DNA of 64,000 bases from NCBI RefSeq assembly GCF_012272695.1, contig NZ_CP050902.1, positions 3,658,001-3,722,000 of the forward strand, read 5' to 3'. Within the stretch, counting starts at the first letter, position 1. The number at the start of each line of letters is the position of its first letter. Made by a program: the position numbers and the translations under genes. Below are positions 16,203 to 25,228 of the stretch, in pieces. Under the pieces are notes generated by a model. The model had not been told where the DNA came from, did not search any database, and saw only the letters and a list, made by a program, of their open reading frames with translations. The DNA is from Nocardioides sp. JQ2195 (lineage in GTDB: Bacteria > Actinomycetota > Actinomycetes > Propionibacteriales > Nocardioidaceae).

Positions 16203-16988
16203 ACGGCCTGTGGATGAATTACGCTCGAAGACCATTTCCAGACCGAGAAGTGTCAGCCACGGGGAATGCGCGGTGAAGGTCACACATTCGTCGAGGACGA
16301 TGGGTGCCATGTGGCCGGTGGCCACGACGTTCACGCTCTCGGGCGCCACGTCGAGCTCGGCGATCATCCGTGTCGCGAGACCGTCCACCAGCGAGGCATA
16401 GCCGAACAGCATGCCCGACTGCAGCGCCTCCACCGTGTTCTTTGCGATCACGCTGCGTGGTCGCAGCAGCTCCACCTTGCGCAGCTGCGCGCCACGGCGA
16501 CCGAGGGCCTCCAGGGAGATCTCCAGGCCCGGAGCAATGGCGCCGCCCACATATTCACCGCGTCCACTGACCACGTCGAATGTGGTCGCCGTGCCGAAGT
16601 CGACCACCACGGTGGGGCCACTGAAGAGATGGGCAGCCGCCAAGGCATTGATGATGCGGTCGGCGCCGACTTCACGTGGGTTGTCCATCAGCACCGGAAC
16701 CCCGGTGCGAATTCCGGGCTCGACCACGACGGCCAAGGTGTCGGGAAAGTGACGGGTGAGCATTTCGCGCCATTCGTGCAGCACGGCCGGCACCGTCGAG
16801 CAGACCGTGATTCCGGCCAAGGCGTGGTCGGCGATGAATTCCGTGAACAGCCCCCGCACCAGCACCGCCCACTCGTCAGCGGTGCGGCGCTCGTCGGTCG
16901 AGACCCTCCAGTGCTCGCGGACCTCCCCGCCCTCGACGAGGCCGAGCACGGTGTGGCTGTTGCCGATGTCGGCGGCCAGCAACGTCAC
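16200..16988 (-). CDS. coaX: Type III pantothenate kinase CoaX
   Basis: 262 residues, normal length. The ASKHA phosphate motifs are LLAADIGNSHTVLG (3-16) and VVVDFGTATTFDVV (about 128-141). VGADRIINALAA, with the catalytic Asp, and YVGGAIAPGLEISLEAL complete the type III signature. It phosphorylates pantothenate, the first step of CoA synthesis, using ATP and a monovalent cation. GTG 16988 overlaps the nadC stop by 4 bp. It is last in the operon that also makes pantothenate. Confidence 0.96.
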   Translation of the reverse strand: MTLLAADIGNSHTVLGLVEGGEVREHWRVSTDERRTADEWAVLVRGLFTEFIADHALAGITVCSTVPAVLHEWREMLTRHFPDTLAVVVEPGIRTGVPVLMDNPREVGADRIINALAAAHLFSGPTVVVDFGTATTFDVVSGRGEYVGGAIAPGLEISLEALGRRGAQLRKVELLRPRSVIAKNTVEALQSGMLFGYASLVDGLATRMIAELDVAPESVNVVATGHMAPIVLDECVTFTAHSPWLTLLGLEMVFERNSSTGR

Positions 16989-17899
16989 GAGCGCAGGTCC
17001 ATCGCGATGTCCATCACGACCGCCGAGTGGGTGAGTGCCCCGACGGCCAGGTATTCGACACCGGTGGCGCCGTACTCGGTCGCGACGTCGAGGGTCAGGC
17101 CACCGGAGGCCTCCAGGGTGGCCCGGCCGTCCGTGATCGCCACGGCCTCACGCAGGAGGTCGGGCTCCATGTTGTCGAGCAGGATCTGGTCGACGCCGAT
17201 CTCGAGCAGCTCGCGCAGCTGGTCGAGGGAGTCCACCTCGACCTGCACCGGCACCGCGGGATACCGCTCACGGATCAGCTCGTACGCCGGCACCACGCCT
17301 CCGGCGGCCAGCACGTGGTTGTCCTTGACCAGGGCCATGTCGGAGAGCGAGTGCCGGTGGTTGACGCCTCCGCCGCAGCGGACGGCGTACTTCTCCAGGT
17401 CGCGGTAGAGCGGGATGGTCTTGCGGGTGTCACGCACCTTCGCCCCGGTGCCCTCGAGCGCGCGCACCCACGCCGCGGTCGCCGTGGCGACCCCGGAGAG
17501 GTGGCAGGTGAAGTTCAGCGCGGTGCGCTCCGCGGTCAGCAGCAGCGCGGTCGGCCCGGTGACGCTGAGCAGCACGTCGCCACGGCGTACGGCGGTTCCG
17601 TCGCGCACGGGACGCTCGACGGTGATGTCGTTGCCGAGCACCACCCGGAACACCACCTCGGCCAGCGCCAGGCCCGCGACCGTGCCGTCCTGGCGGGCCA
17701 CGAAGTCGGCGGTCTCCACCTGCTCGGCCGGGATGGTCGCCCAGCTGGTGACGTCGGGTCCGGGCAGGTCCTCGCGCAGGGCGGCCATCACGTCGGCGTA
17801 GACCTGCCGGGCCTCGAGCCCGGCCTCGCCCAGCTCGGCAGCCAGTCCGGCCGGCAGGTCGTCGCAGTCCATGCCGACGATGTGCTCGACGAAGGTCAT
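16985..17899 (-). CDS. nadC: Nicotinate-nucleotide pyrophosphorylase (quinolinate phosphoribosyltransferase) NadC
   Basis: 304 residues. Key segments are RTALNFTCHLSGVATAT, the substrate-binding KVRDTRKTIPLYRDLEKYAV with its Arg and Lys residues, CGGGVNHRHSLSDMALVKDNH, VQVEVDSLDQ, and the barrel end LEASGGL. It converts quinolinate and PRPP to nicotinate mononucleotide in de novo NAD synthesis. ATG 17899 overlaps the nadB stop by 4 bp and its own stop overlaps coaX by 4 bp. Confidence 0.97.
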   Translation of the reverse strand: MTFVEHIVGMDCDDLPAGLAAELGEAGLEARQVYADVMAALREDLPGPDVTSWATIPAEQVETADFVARQDGTVAGLALAEVVFRVVLGNDITVERPVRDGTAVRRGDVLLSVTGPTALLLTAERTALNFTCHLSGVATATAAWVRALEGTGAKVRDTRKTIPLYRDLEKYAVRCGGGVNHRHSLSDMALVKDNHVLAAGGVVPAYELIRERYPAVPVQVEVDSLDQLRELLEIGVDQILLDNMEPDLLREAVAITDGRATLEASGGLTLDVATEYGATGVEYLAVGALTHSAVVMDIAMDLRS

Positions 17900-19599
17900 C
17901 GGATCGCTCCTTCGGTCAGGTCCGAGGCAGGGGCAGGGTGGAACGAGACGTCGACCACGCCGTCCTCGAGCCGGGCGTCGAAGTGACCGGCCCACCGGTC
18001 GTCGTCCCGGTCGGGGAAGTCCTCGCGCCAGTGGGAGCCGCGGGTCTCCCGCCGTCCCAACGCCGCGGTGGTCAGTGCGGTGGCGATGGTGAGCAGGTTG
18101 GTGGCCTCCCACGCCTCGACCCCCTCGCTGCCGGTCGTGCGGGCCAGCTCGGGCAACGCGTCGAGGGCGGCCGACAGACCCTCCTCGGACCGGAGCACCG
18201 AGACGTTGTCGGTCATCAGGGCCTGCATCGCGGGGCGTACGTCGGCCGAGGCCAGGTGGGCCTCACGCTCGTCGGGCGCGGGCTCCGCCCAGGCGCGCAG
18301 CTCCGCAGGCAGCACGTCCGCGATCCGTCGGGAGAAGACGAGGCCCTCGAGGAGGGAGTTGGAGGCCAGCCGGTTGGCACCGTGCACGCCGGAGCACGCG
18401 ACCTCACCGGTCGCGTAGAGGCCGGCCACCGACGAACGACCGTGCAGGTCGGTGGCCACGCCCCCGGAGGCGAAGTGGTGCGCCGGGGCGACCGGGATGA
18501 GCTCGTTCACCGGGTCGACCCCGTGGGAGCGGCAGACACCGAGGATGGTCGGGAAGCGCTTCTCCCAGAACTCGGCACCGAGGTGGCGGGCATCGAGCCA
18601 CATGTGCGGCTTGTCGGTCTCGTGCATACGGCGGGTGATCGCCTTGGCCACCACGTCACGCGGCGCCAGGTCGGCGAGCTCGTGCTGCCCCTGCATGAAG
18701 CGGTTGCCCTCGAAGTCGACGAGGAAGGCCCCCTCGCCGCGGACCGCCTCGGAGATCAGGGGCTGCTGGCCACGGGAGTCAGGCCCGAGGTACATCACGG
18801 TCGGGTGGAACTGGACGAACTCGAGGTCGCGCAGGGTGGCCCCGGCGCGCATGGCCAGGGCCATGCCGTCACCGGTGGAGACCGAGGGGTTGGTCGACTG
18901 GGAGAACACCTGGCCGAGTCCCCCGCTGGCCAGCACCACGGCACGGCAGTGCACCGCACCGACGCCGTCGCGCTGGCCCTCGCCGATGACGTGGAGGGTC
19001 ACTCCGGCAACGCCGCCGTCCGCGGAGCGCAGGAGGTCGATGGCCAGGGCGTGCTGGATGACCTCGATCTCCGGAGCGGCCTCGACCGCGGCGATCAGCG
19101 CGCGCTGGATCTCGGCTCCGGTCGCGTCGCCGCCGGCGTGGGCGATCCGGTCGCGGTGGTGGCCTCCCTCGCGGGTCAGCGACAGGACACCGTCGCGGTG
19201 GTCGAAGTTGGTGCCGAGGGCGATCAGCTCACGGACCGCATCGGGTCCCTCGGTGACCAGGGCCCGGACGGCGTCGGGGTCGCACGCCCCGGCACCGGCG
19301 ACCAGGGTGTCGTGCTCGTGCTGCTCGGGGGTGTCGCCGGGGCCCAGGGCAGCGGCGATGCCCCCTTGCGCCCACTGCGTGGAGCCGGCGTTGAGGACGG
19401 TCTTGGTGACCACCAGGACCGTCGCCCCTTGGTTGGCAGAGCCGTCGTCGGTCCTTGAATTCAGCGCCGCGTGGACGCGGAGGGCAGCGGTCAGTCCGGC
19501 GATGCCGGATCCGATGACCACGACGTCGGAGCGCGTGGTCCAGCCGGGAGCGGACGCCCTCAGGCGCCCGGGGAGGCCGGCATACGAGGAGTTGGCCAT
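17896..19599 (-). CDS. nadB: L-aspartate oxidase NadB
   Basis: 567 residues. The FAD dinucleotide motif VVIGSGIAGLTAAL is at about 27-40, followed by the Ser-Thr-Gln motif of the active-site loop (AGSTQWAQGGIAAAL). Mid-domain LEFVQFHPTVMYL and the conserved Arg-containing HFASGGVATDLHGRSSVAGLYATGE segment are intact. It oxidises aspartate to iminoaspartate, which NadA turns into quinolinate; nadA is not in the window. It starts 9 bp after panD and overlaps nadC by 4 bp. Confidence 0.96.
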   Translation of the reverse strand: MANSSYAGLPGRLRASAPGWTTRSDVVVIGSGIAGLTAALRVHAALNSRTDDGSANQGATVLVVTKTVLNAGSTQWAQGGIAAALGPGDTPEQHEHDTLVAGAGACDPDAVRALVTEGPDAVRELIALGTNFDHRDGVLSLTREGGHHRDRIAHAGGDATGAEIQRALIAAVEAAPEIEVIQHALAIDLLRSADGGVAGVTLHVIGEGQRDGVGAVHCRAVVLASGGLGQVFSQSTNPSVSTGDGMALAMRAGATLRDLEFVQFHPTVMYLGPDSRGQQPLISEAVRGEGAFLVDFEGNRFMQGQHELADLAPRDVVAKAITRRMHETDKPHMWLDARHLGAEFWEKRFPTILGVCRSHGVDPVNELIPVAPAHHFASGGVATDLHGRSSVAGLYATGEVACSGVHGANRLASNSLLEGLVFSRRIADVLPAELRAWAEPAPDEREAHLASADVRPAMQALMTDNVSVLRSEEGLSAALDALPELARTTGSEGVEAWEATNLLTIATALTTAALGRRETRGSHWREDFPDRDDDRWAGHFDARLEDGVVDVSFHPAPASDLTEGAIR

Positions 19600-19608
19600 T
19601 CGCGCAGA

Positions 19609-20028
19609 TCAGCGGCTTGCGGTGACGTCGCCGCGCTTGAGCCCGGAGCCCTCGGGTGCCTCGGCCGGGTCGAAGCCGGTGGCCATCACCTTGTTGTCGG
19701 CGTCGACGAACACCACCGCGGGCTTGTACTCCTTGGCTTCGGCGGTGTCCATCTGGCCGTAACCGATGAGGATCACCACGTCACCGGGGTGGACGAGCCG
19801 GGCCGCGGCACCGTTGATGCCGATCACACCGCTGCCGCGCTCGCCGGCGATGGTGTAGGTCTCGAGACGCGCACCGTTGGTCACGTCGACGATGTGGACC
19901 AGCTCGCCGGCGAGCAGGTCGGCGGCGTCGAGGAGATCCTCGTCGATGGTGACCGATCCGACGTAGTGGAGGTCCGCCTGGGTCACGGTGGCCCGGTGGA
20001 TCTTGCTCTTCATCATGGTGCGCAGCAT
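19609..20028 (-). CDS. panD: Aspartate 1-decarboxylase PanD
   Basis: 139 residues. The proenzyme cleaves itself between Gly24 and Ser25 (HYVGSVTID) to create the pyruvoyl cofactor. Conserved [17 protein letters not shown] and [21 protein letters not shown] complete the double-psi barrel. It makes beta-alanine for pantothenate. The translation begins [12 protein letters not shown]; an internal ATG could be the true start. It lies 18 bp downstream of panC with a purine-rich site between. Confidence 0.97.
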   Translation of the reverse strand: MLRTMMKSKIHRATVTQADLHYVGSVTIDEDLLDAADLLAGELVHIVDVTNGARLETYTIAGERGSGVIGINGAAARLVHPGDVVILIGYGQMDTAEAKEYKPAVVFVDADNKVMATGFDPAEAPEGSGLKRGDVTASR

Positions 20029-20046
20029 GTGCTGTCTCCTTGCTGG

Positions 20047-20937
20047 TTAGGACGTGTGTCGGTCAGGGGTGCCCAGGTGGATGGGCATGTTGTCGATGAG
20101 TCGGGTGGTGCCGACCCGTGCCGCGATGAGGATCCGTGCCTCGCCCGTGGACGGGGCGGGGCCGAGATCGGTACCGGTGATGACCAGGTAGTCGAGGTCG
20201 ACGCCCTCGGAGGCGCGCAGCTCGGCCCGGGCCGCAGCGAGCGCCGAGTCCGCTCCGTGGATCGCATCTGCCCGGGCTCGCCGCAGGGTGCGGGACAGGG
20301 CGACGGCCTGTTCCCGCTGCTCCGGCTCGAGGTAGCGGTTGCGCGAGCTGAGCGCCAGGTCGTCGTCCTCCCGGACTGTCTCGGCGCCCACGACGTCGAT
20401 GCCGAGACAGAGGTCGTCGGCCATCCGCCGGATCAGCGCGAGCTGCTGGTAGTCCTTCTGGCCGAAGACGGCCACGTCGGGACGGACCAGCCCGAAGAGC
20501 TTGGCAACCACGATGAGCACGCCGCGGAAGTGGCCGGGTCGGGTGGCTCCCTCGAGGATGCCGGCCAACGGACCGGGGTCCACGGTCACCTGCGGCTCGA
20601 CGACGCCGGTGGTGGAGCCGGGGTAGACCTCGTCGACGGCGGGGGCGAAGACGATGTCGACACCGTGAGCGGCGCAGACCTCGAGGTCGGCCTCGAGCGT
20701 GCGAGGGTAGCGGTCGAGGTCCTCACCGGCGCCGAACTGGAGCGGGTTGACGAAGATCGACACCACGACGGGGCCGTCGCCGACCGCTTCACGAGCAGCG
20801 TCCATCAACGACGCGTGGCCGGCGTGCAGGGCGCCCATGGTCGGCACGAAGCCGACCCTGTGGCCGGCCCGGCGGGCATCGGTGAGCAGCTTGGAGAGCT
20901 CCTCGCGCGTGCTGGCGAGGACCGGGGCAGCGCACAT
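20047..20937 (-). CDS. panC: Pantothenate synthetase PanC
   Basis: 296 residues. It joins pantoate and beta-alanine using ATP. The nucleotidyltransferase HIGH-like motif appears as PTMGALHAGHASL (about 32-44), followed by VSIFVNPLQFG, FGQKDYQQL and LSSRNRYL, which holds the KMSKS-equivalent region. ATG 20937 overlaps the upstream stop by 1 bp (TGATG), giving tight coupling. Confidence 0.97.
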   Translation of the reverse strand: MCAAPVLASTREELSKLLTDARRAGHRVGFVPTMGALHAGHASLMDAAREAVGDGPVVVSIFVNPLQFGAGEDLDRYPRTLEADLEVCAAHGVDIVFAPAVDEVYPGSTTGVVEPQVTVDPGPLAGILEGATRPGHFRGVLIVVAKLFGLVRPDVAVFGQKDYQQLALIRRMADDLCLGIDVVGAETVREDDDLALSSRNRYLEPEQREQAVALSRTLRRARADAIHGADSALAAARAELRASEGVDLDYLVITGTDLGPAPSTGEARILIAARVGTTRLIDNMPIHLGTPDRHTS

Positions 20938-21872
20938 CAGTGGAACGTCCCGGGACGCGGGGCGGGCAGCGCGGTGACCGAGCTGGCCTCCGCCGCGTCC
21001 AGCACGCGGGTGAGGGTGGCGCCACGGATCGGCAGGAGGCGGCCGTCAGCCAGCGCCCGCGCCATGGTGGCGCGGGCCATCGCGACGTACGACGGCAGGG
21101 TCTGCGGCGCGTTGGTGGCGAGGTCGGCCAGATGCGCCTTCACGGTGTTCACGTCACCGCGCACGATCGGCCCGGTGAGCGCGGCATCGCCTTGGTTGAG
21201 TGCGTTGTCCAAGGCCGCCTCGAGCAGCGGTCGCAGGGTGCCGGCCGGGTCGTCGCCCCCGGCGGCGGAGAGCATCTCCATCGCCTCGGCGACCAGGGTG
21301 ACCAGGTGGTTCGCCCCGTGGGCGAGGCCTGCGTGGTAGAGCGTGCGTCGCTCCTCGGGGACCCACATGGGTCGCCCACCGAGGTCACCCACCAGGCTCG
21401 TGACGACGTTGCGCTCCGCGTCGTCGGCCGTCACGCCGAACACGCAGCCGGAGAGGCGACCGAGGTCGAGCTCGGTGCCGCTGAAGGTCATTGCCGGGTG
21501 CATCGCCACCGGACGGGCACCAACGGCCGTGGCCGGGTCGAGCACGGCAAGGCCGTGTCGACCCGAGGTGTGCACGACGAACTGGCCGCGGTGCAGCGAG
21601 CCACTTGCGGCGAGCACGTCGACGACGTTCGCGAGCATGTCGTCGGGAACGGTGAGCAGGAGGAGGTCACAGTCGCGGGCCACCGCGCTCGGCTTCTCCA
21701 CGGTGACACCGGGGAGCAACGCGTCGATGCGACGTCGCGAGGCGTCGGACTCACCGGCGACGGAGACGACCTCGTGGCCCTCGGCACGGAGCACGGAGGC
21801 CAAGACGGCGCCGACGCGTCCTGCGCCGATCACGCCGATGCGCCACGTGTGGGGACGCTGCGGTTCAGACAT
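20937..21872 (-). CDS. Rossmann-fold protein with DUF2520 domain (pan operon)
   Basis: 311 residues. The N-terminal NAD(P) motif is IGVIGAGRVGAVLA (12-25), then a ketopantoate-reductase-like region (VARDCDLLLLTVPDDML, FVVHTSGRHG, VAMHPAMTF) and a helical DUF2520 domain (YHAGLAHGANHLVTL). Its place at the head of the panC-panD operon is conserved in actinobacteria. A role as an NADP-dependent reductase in pantoate supply is plausible but unproven. Ribosome site GAAAGG lies upstream of ATG 21872. It marks the left border of the inserted envelope cluster. Confidence 0.88.
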   Translation of the reverse strand: MSEPQRPHTWRIGVIGAGRVGAVLASVLRAEGHEVVSVAGESDASRRRIDALLPGVTVEKPSAVARDCDLLLLTVPDDMLANVVDVLAASGSLHRGQFVVHTSGRHGLAVLDPATAVGARPVAMHPAMTFSGTELDLGRLSGCVFGVTADDAERNVVTSLVGDLGGRPMWVPEERRTLYHAGLAHGANHLVTLVAEAMEMLSAAGGDDPAGTLRPLLEAALDNALNQGDAALTGPIVRGDVNTVKAHLADLATNAPQTLPSYVAMARATMARALADGRLLPIRGATLTRVLDAAEASSVTALPAPRPGTFH

Positions 21873-22094
21873 TGCTGCAAGCCTTTCGTTCCAGTCCCTC
21901 CGACCACCCGCAGCTGCGGGCCGGTGTGGGTACCAGACGGTCTGCCTTCAGTTTCGGTACGACGACGAGCGTACGCCTGCTGAAACGCTGGCGGAACCGC
22001 ATGGAGCGGTGGCTTGGGTCACACGGCAACCGTGGCCGTGGCAGGACTCGCGACGGTCGAGGAGGGCAGATGACCGTCCACTAGGGTTCCGACC

Positions 22095-23189
22095 ATGCAG
22101 CAGACATCGGAGCCGACTGGCGGGCACCTGGTCCTGGTCACCGGTGCCGGTCGCAGCGGCACCAGCACGGTGGCCGGGGCACTCCACCACCTCGGGCTGC
22201 ACGTACCGCTGCCGGTGCTCAAGACCAACGAGTCGAACCCCCGTGGGTTCTTCGAGTCGACCTGGCCGTTGTGGTTCCACCGCCGGATCATGGATGCAGC
22301 GGACATCGAGCAGGTCGACGGGCGCCCAGGCGCCCGAGAGCTCATGCACGCGGCTGCCGACCAGGCAGTGCAGGACGAGCTGGTCGACTGGCTGCGCGGT
22401 GTCACGGCCGACGCGAGTCAGATCGTGGTGAAGGACCCGCGCGCCTCGTGGGTGCCCCACCTCTGGGTCAACGCAGCCGCCGAGCTGAGCCTCTCGATCG
22501 GCTTCGTGACCATGTTGCGCCACCCTGCGGAAGTCCTCGGCAGCCGATCCACCTACTACGGCAGGAACAGGAAGGGACAGGCCGAGGAGCGCAGCTTCGC
22601 GGTGCTCAACCTGGCCGGCTGGGTGAACCAGACGATCAACACCGAGCAGCTGACCCGAGGGCAGGCGCGCACCTGGATCCGCTACGACGACCTGCTCGAG
22701 GACTGGCGCGGCCAGATGAGGGCAGTGCGTCAGGCCACCGGGGTCGACCTCAACCACTCCCTCGAGCCGGGAGTCCGCCACGCGGTCGACGACTTCATCG
22801 ACCCCGGGTTGCGACGCCACGAAGGCAGCTTCGCCGATCTCGACCTGCCCGGGTCGTTGACCGAGATCGCCGAGGAGCTGTGGGCCGCGGGCAACCTGCT
22901 CGCGGACCGCAGCGGTTCGGATCCTGAGGCCGAGCAACGCTTCGATGCAGCAGCCACCGCCTACGCCACCCTGTTCGCGGATTCCGCGGCCATCGCCCAG
23001 CACGAGGCCCGTGCCCGGGTCAGAGCCGAGTCCCAGGAGGCCGAGGCCCGCCTGCGCAAGCGGGTCCGCAAGGCCCGCCGCGAGGGTGTGGCACAGGGCC
23101 GCGCAGAAGCCTTGGCGGAGAGGCGCGGCCTCGTCCGGCGTACGGCGTCAGCGGTCAGGCGCCGGTTGCGGCGCGGCAACCGGTCCTGA
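22095..23189 (+). CDS. Sulfotransferase-family protein with Arg-rich tail
   Basis: 364 residues. The PAPS 5'-phosphosulfate loop is LVTGAGRSGTSTVAGAL (13-29), and the 3'-phosphate site is FVTMLRHPAEVLGSRSTYY (about 137-155) with the usual Arg and Ser. The enzyme should move sulfate from PAPS to a hydroxyl group, probably on a glycan. The last 60 residues form a basic coiled helix ending RRRLRRGNRS, perhaps a membrane anchor. ATG 22095 follows TAGGGT by 7 nt (leaderless). First of four sulfotransferase-like genes here. Confidence 0.85.
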   Translation: MQQTSEPTGGHLVLVTGAGRSGTSTVAGALHHLGLHVPLPVLKTNESNPRGFFESTWPLWFHRRIMDAADIEQVDGRPGARELMHAAADQAVQDELVDWLRGVTADASQIVVKDPRASWVPHLWVNAAAELSLSIGFVTMLRHPAEVLGSRSTYYGRNRKGQAEERSFAVLNLAGWVNQTINTEQLTRGQARTWIRYDDLLEDWRGQMRAVRQATGVDLNHSLEPGVRHAVDDFIDPGLRRHEGSFADLDLPGSLTEIAEELWAAGNLLADRSGSDPEAEQRFDAAATAYATLFADSAAIAQHEARARVRAESQEAEARLRKRVRKARREGVAQGRAEALAERRGLVRRTASAVRRRLRRGNRS

Positions 23190-23221
23190 TCCTCACACCC
23201 GCTCGATCGTGACCGCGTCGG

Positions 23222-24406
23222 TCACCGGCGTGGGTCGAGACGACGCCGGATCCGGCGCCCCGCCTCGCGGACGACCTCACGCCCGGAGAAGTCCTCGAGC
23301 CTGGCCGGTCCTCGCTCGTTGCCGACCCCCTTCGGTGCCGGGTTGTGGTCGAGCCCGGCGTGGAACAGGACCTCGGCCAGACGACCGGCCGACTCCACGC
23401 TCAGCGTGGTCGGTGCGGGCGCGTCCTCAGGGACCTCGGCAGGGTCCACGAGCAGGTCGGTCAGGTCACCCACCACGGTCGCCCGCGAAGCCGTGACCGC
23501 CTCGATCCAGGCCTGGGTGTATTCGTTGGCGCGTTCTGCTGCCCAACGAGGTGCCCGAATCGGGTGGGGGTCGAGGCCGGTCATCCGGCGCAGCAGGGCT
23601 CGTCCCCGGTTCCCGCCCACACTGAACATCCATGTGGGGTGGTCGCCTCCCCGGTCGGTGTAGGCCCGGTTGAAGTGACGGAGCATCTCCGCCTCGGGGT
23701 AGGGCAGCGATGCGTTGTCGACGTCCTGGAGCACGAGGGTGCCTTCGGGAACGCCCATCAGTCGCTCGAAGGTGCGCAGGTTGCTGGCGCGGTCCTGCGG
23801 AGCAGGAACCACGAAGACCAGATTCTCCTCGCCGAACACCGTGCCCCACTCCTCGACCACGCGCCGGAGGCTGAAGCGATGCAGCACGGGCATCACCCGG
23901 GTCCACTGCGCGTTGACGGTGCCGTCGACCGAGACCGAGTCGAAGTGGCGCCGCAACCAGTCGTCGAGTGACTCCGTGCCTCGCCGGCGCAGGACCTCCT
24001 GCCATTGCGAGGCCAGCAGCGGAGCCAGGGGGCGGAGCGTGACAACGACGCGGGGTTCGCGGCCCAGGCTGTCGGCGATGTGCTGGATCCGATCGGGCTT
24101 CGCCTGGGAGAGGGACTCACTCGACCACAGGGCACAACGTGCCGGCGTGGTGCGGTAGGCCTCGGCCAGCTCCGCCCAGTGTCGCTGCCAGCGATCCCCC
24201 TCGTAGGGAGCAACGGCCCCGGCAGCGGTGAGGGCGATGTTCATCTCGTGCCGTTTGCGCCCCGCGACGTGGACACCCATCGACTCGAGGATCGGACGGG
24301 CTTCCTTCAGCGCCCCCTGGAGCGCGGTGGTCCCGGTCTTCGGCATCCCGATGTGGATCAGGCCGGCACCGTCCGGCACGGCCTCGACCTGATGGTCCGG
24401 CTCCAT
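23222..24406 (-). CDS. Sulfotransferase-family protein
   Basis: 394 residues. The P-loop-like sulfate-donor motif is LIHIGMPKTGTTALQGAL (16-33) and the 3'-phosphate segment is VVVTLRPLAPLLASQW. It is a clear paralogue of the gene ending at 25222: both share the KTGTT loop, TLRPL.xxx.ASQW and the late FNRxY segment. The C-terminus is Arg-rich (RRIRRRLDPRR). ATG 24406 has purine-rich AAGGAAG upstream; GTG 24454 is an alternative. The acceptor is unknown; context suggests an envelope polymer. Confidence 0.82.
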   Translation of the reverse strand: MEPDHQVEAVPDGAGLIHIGMPKTGTTALQGALKEARPILESMGVHVAGRKRHEMNIALTAAGAVAPYEGDRWQRHWAELAEAYRTTPARCALWSSESLSQAKPDRIQHIADSLGREPRVVVTLRPLAPLLASQWQEVLRRRGTESLDDWLRRHFDSVSVDGTVNAQWTRVMPVLHRFSLRRVVEEWGTVFGEENLVFVVPAPQDRASNLRTFERLMGVPEGTLVLQDVDNASLPYPEAEMLRHFNRAYTDRGGDHPTWMFSVGGNRGRALLRRMTGLDPHPIRAPRWAAERANEYTQAWIEAVTASRATVVGDLTDLLVDPAEVPEDAPAPTTLSVESAGRLAEVLFHAGLDHNPAPKGVGNERGPARLEDFSGREVVREAGRRIRRRLDPRR

Positions 24407-24607
24407 CCCCCAGTTCACTTCCTTGACTCTTGGATCCACCTCGGCACGTCGCACGTGGACCTCGACAGGTGGTCGGTCGAACCGAATCGATCCACGTCCC
24501 GGATCACGCTAGCATCGCGCGAGCGGGAGCGTGCCGATGCCTCAAGTAGAGTGCGCGCAGTCGTGACACCCCCTCTGGCCGACCGACCGTGAGAGCGAGA
24601 ACAGCCC

Positions 24608-25228
24608 GTGCCTGTCTTCTTCAAGGACAATCGGTCGATCCTGTTCGTCCACATCCCCAAGACCGGCGGCACCACCATCGAGCGCCTGTTCAAGACCTCC
24701 GGCTGGGAGATGGTGCTGCGCAACACAAGGAAGTCGGAGCCGCAGCTCTTTCCCAAGCTCCGGGTCTCCTTCCAGCACTGGCAGGCGGGCCTGCTCACCG
24801 AGATCCTCGACGTGTCGAAGTTCGACCTCATCTTCATGATGACCCGCGAACCGGTCGCAAGGTTCCGCTCCGAATACACCATGCGGCACACCAAGAACCC
24901 CAGCGGAGCCAGCAGCAAGGTCGACGCCTGGGCCGAGAAGGCCCTTCGCGCCTACGAAACCAACCCCTACCACCTCGACAACCACCTCCGCCCGCAGTCG
25001 GAGTTCGAGCTGCCGGACACGGTCGTCTACCGGCTCGAGGACAGCATGGAGACGATGGTGGCCGACCTCAACAAGCGCTTCGACCTCGGACTCGCCGAGA
25101 AGATCCCGCACGCGCTGAACAGCACGAAGCGCAGTGGGCTCTCGAGCTCAGACGTCGAGATCTCTCCCGAGCTGGACACCCGTTTGCGTGATGTGTACGC
25201 CGAGGACTTCCGCCGCTACGGCTACTGA
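24608..25228 (+). CDS. Small sulfotransferase-family protein (Sulfotransfer_2 type)
   Basis: 206 residues. FVHIPKTGGTTIERLF (13-28) is the PAPS-binding loop typical of carbohydrate (heparan/dermatan-like) sulfotransferases. FMMTREPVARFRSEYTM carries the 3'-phosphate Arg and Ser. Its family differs from its two larger neighbours. GTG 24608 starts it, divergent from the gene at 24406. Its 3' end overlaps the convergent downstream gene by 7 bp, leaving no terminator. Confidence 0.85.
   Translation: MPVFFKDNRSILFVHIPKTGGTTIERLFKTSGWEMVLRNTRKSEPQLFPKLRVSFQHWQAGLLTEILDVSKFDLIFMMTREPVARFRSEYTMRHTKNPSGASSKVDAWAEKALRAYETNPYHLDNHLRPQSEFELPDTVVYRLEDSMETMVADLNKRFDLGLAEKIPHALNSTKRSGLSSSDVEISPELDTRLRDVYAEDFRRYGY

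Noticed and set aside
17938..19458. 506-codon open frame opposite nadB
   Set aside because: nadB on the other strand has complete FAD and active-site motifs; the plus-strand product has no recognisable segment.
21907..21920. 14-bp palindrome cccgcagctgcggg in the divergent region before the first sulfotransferase gene
   Set aside because: Perfect but GC-rich and without a clear relation to a promoter; left out as a called site.
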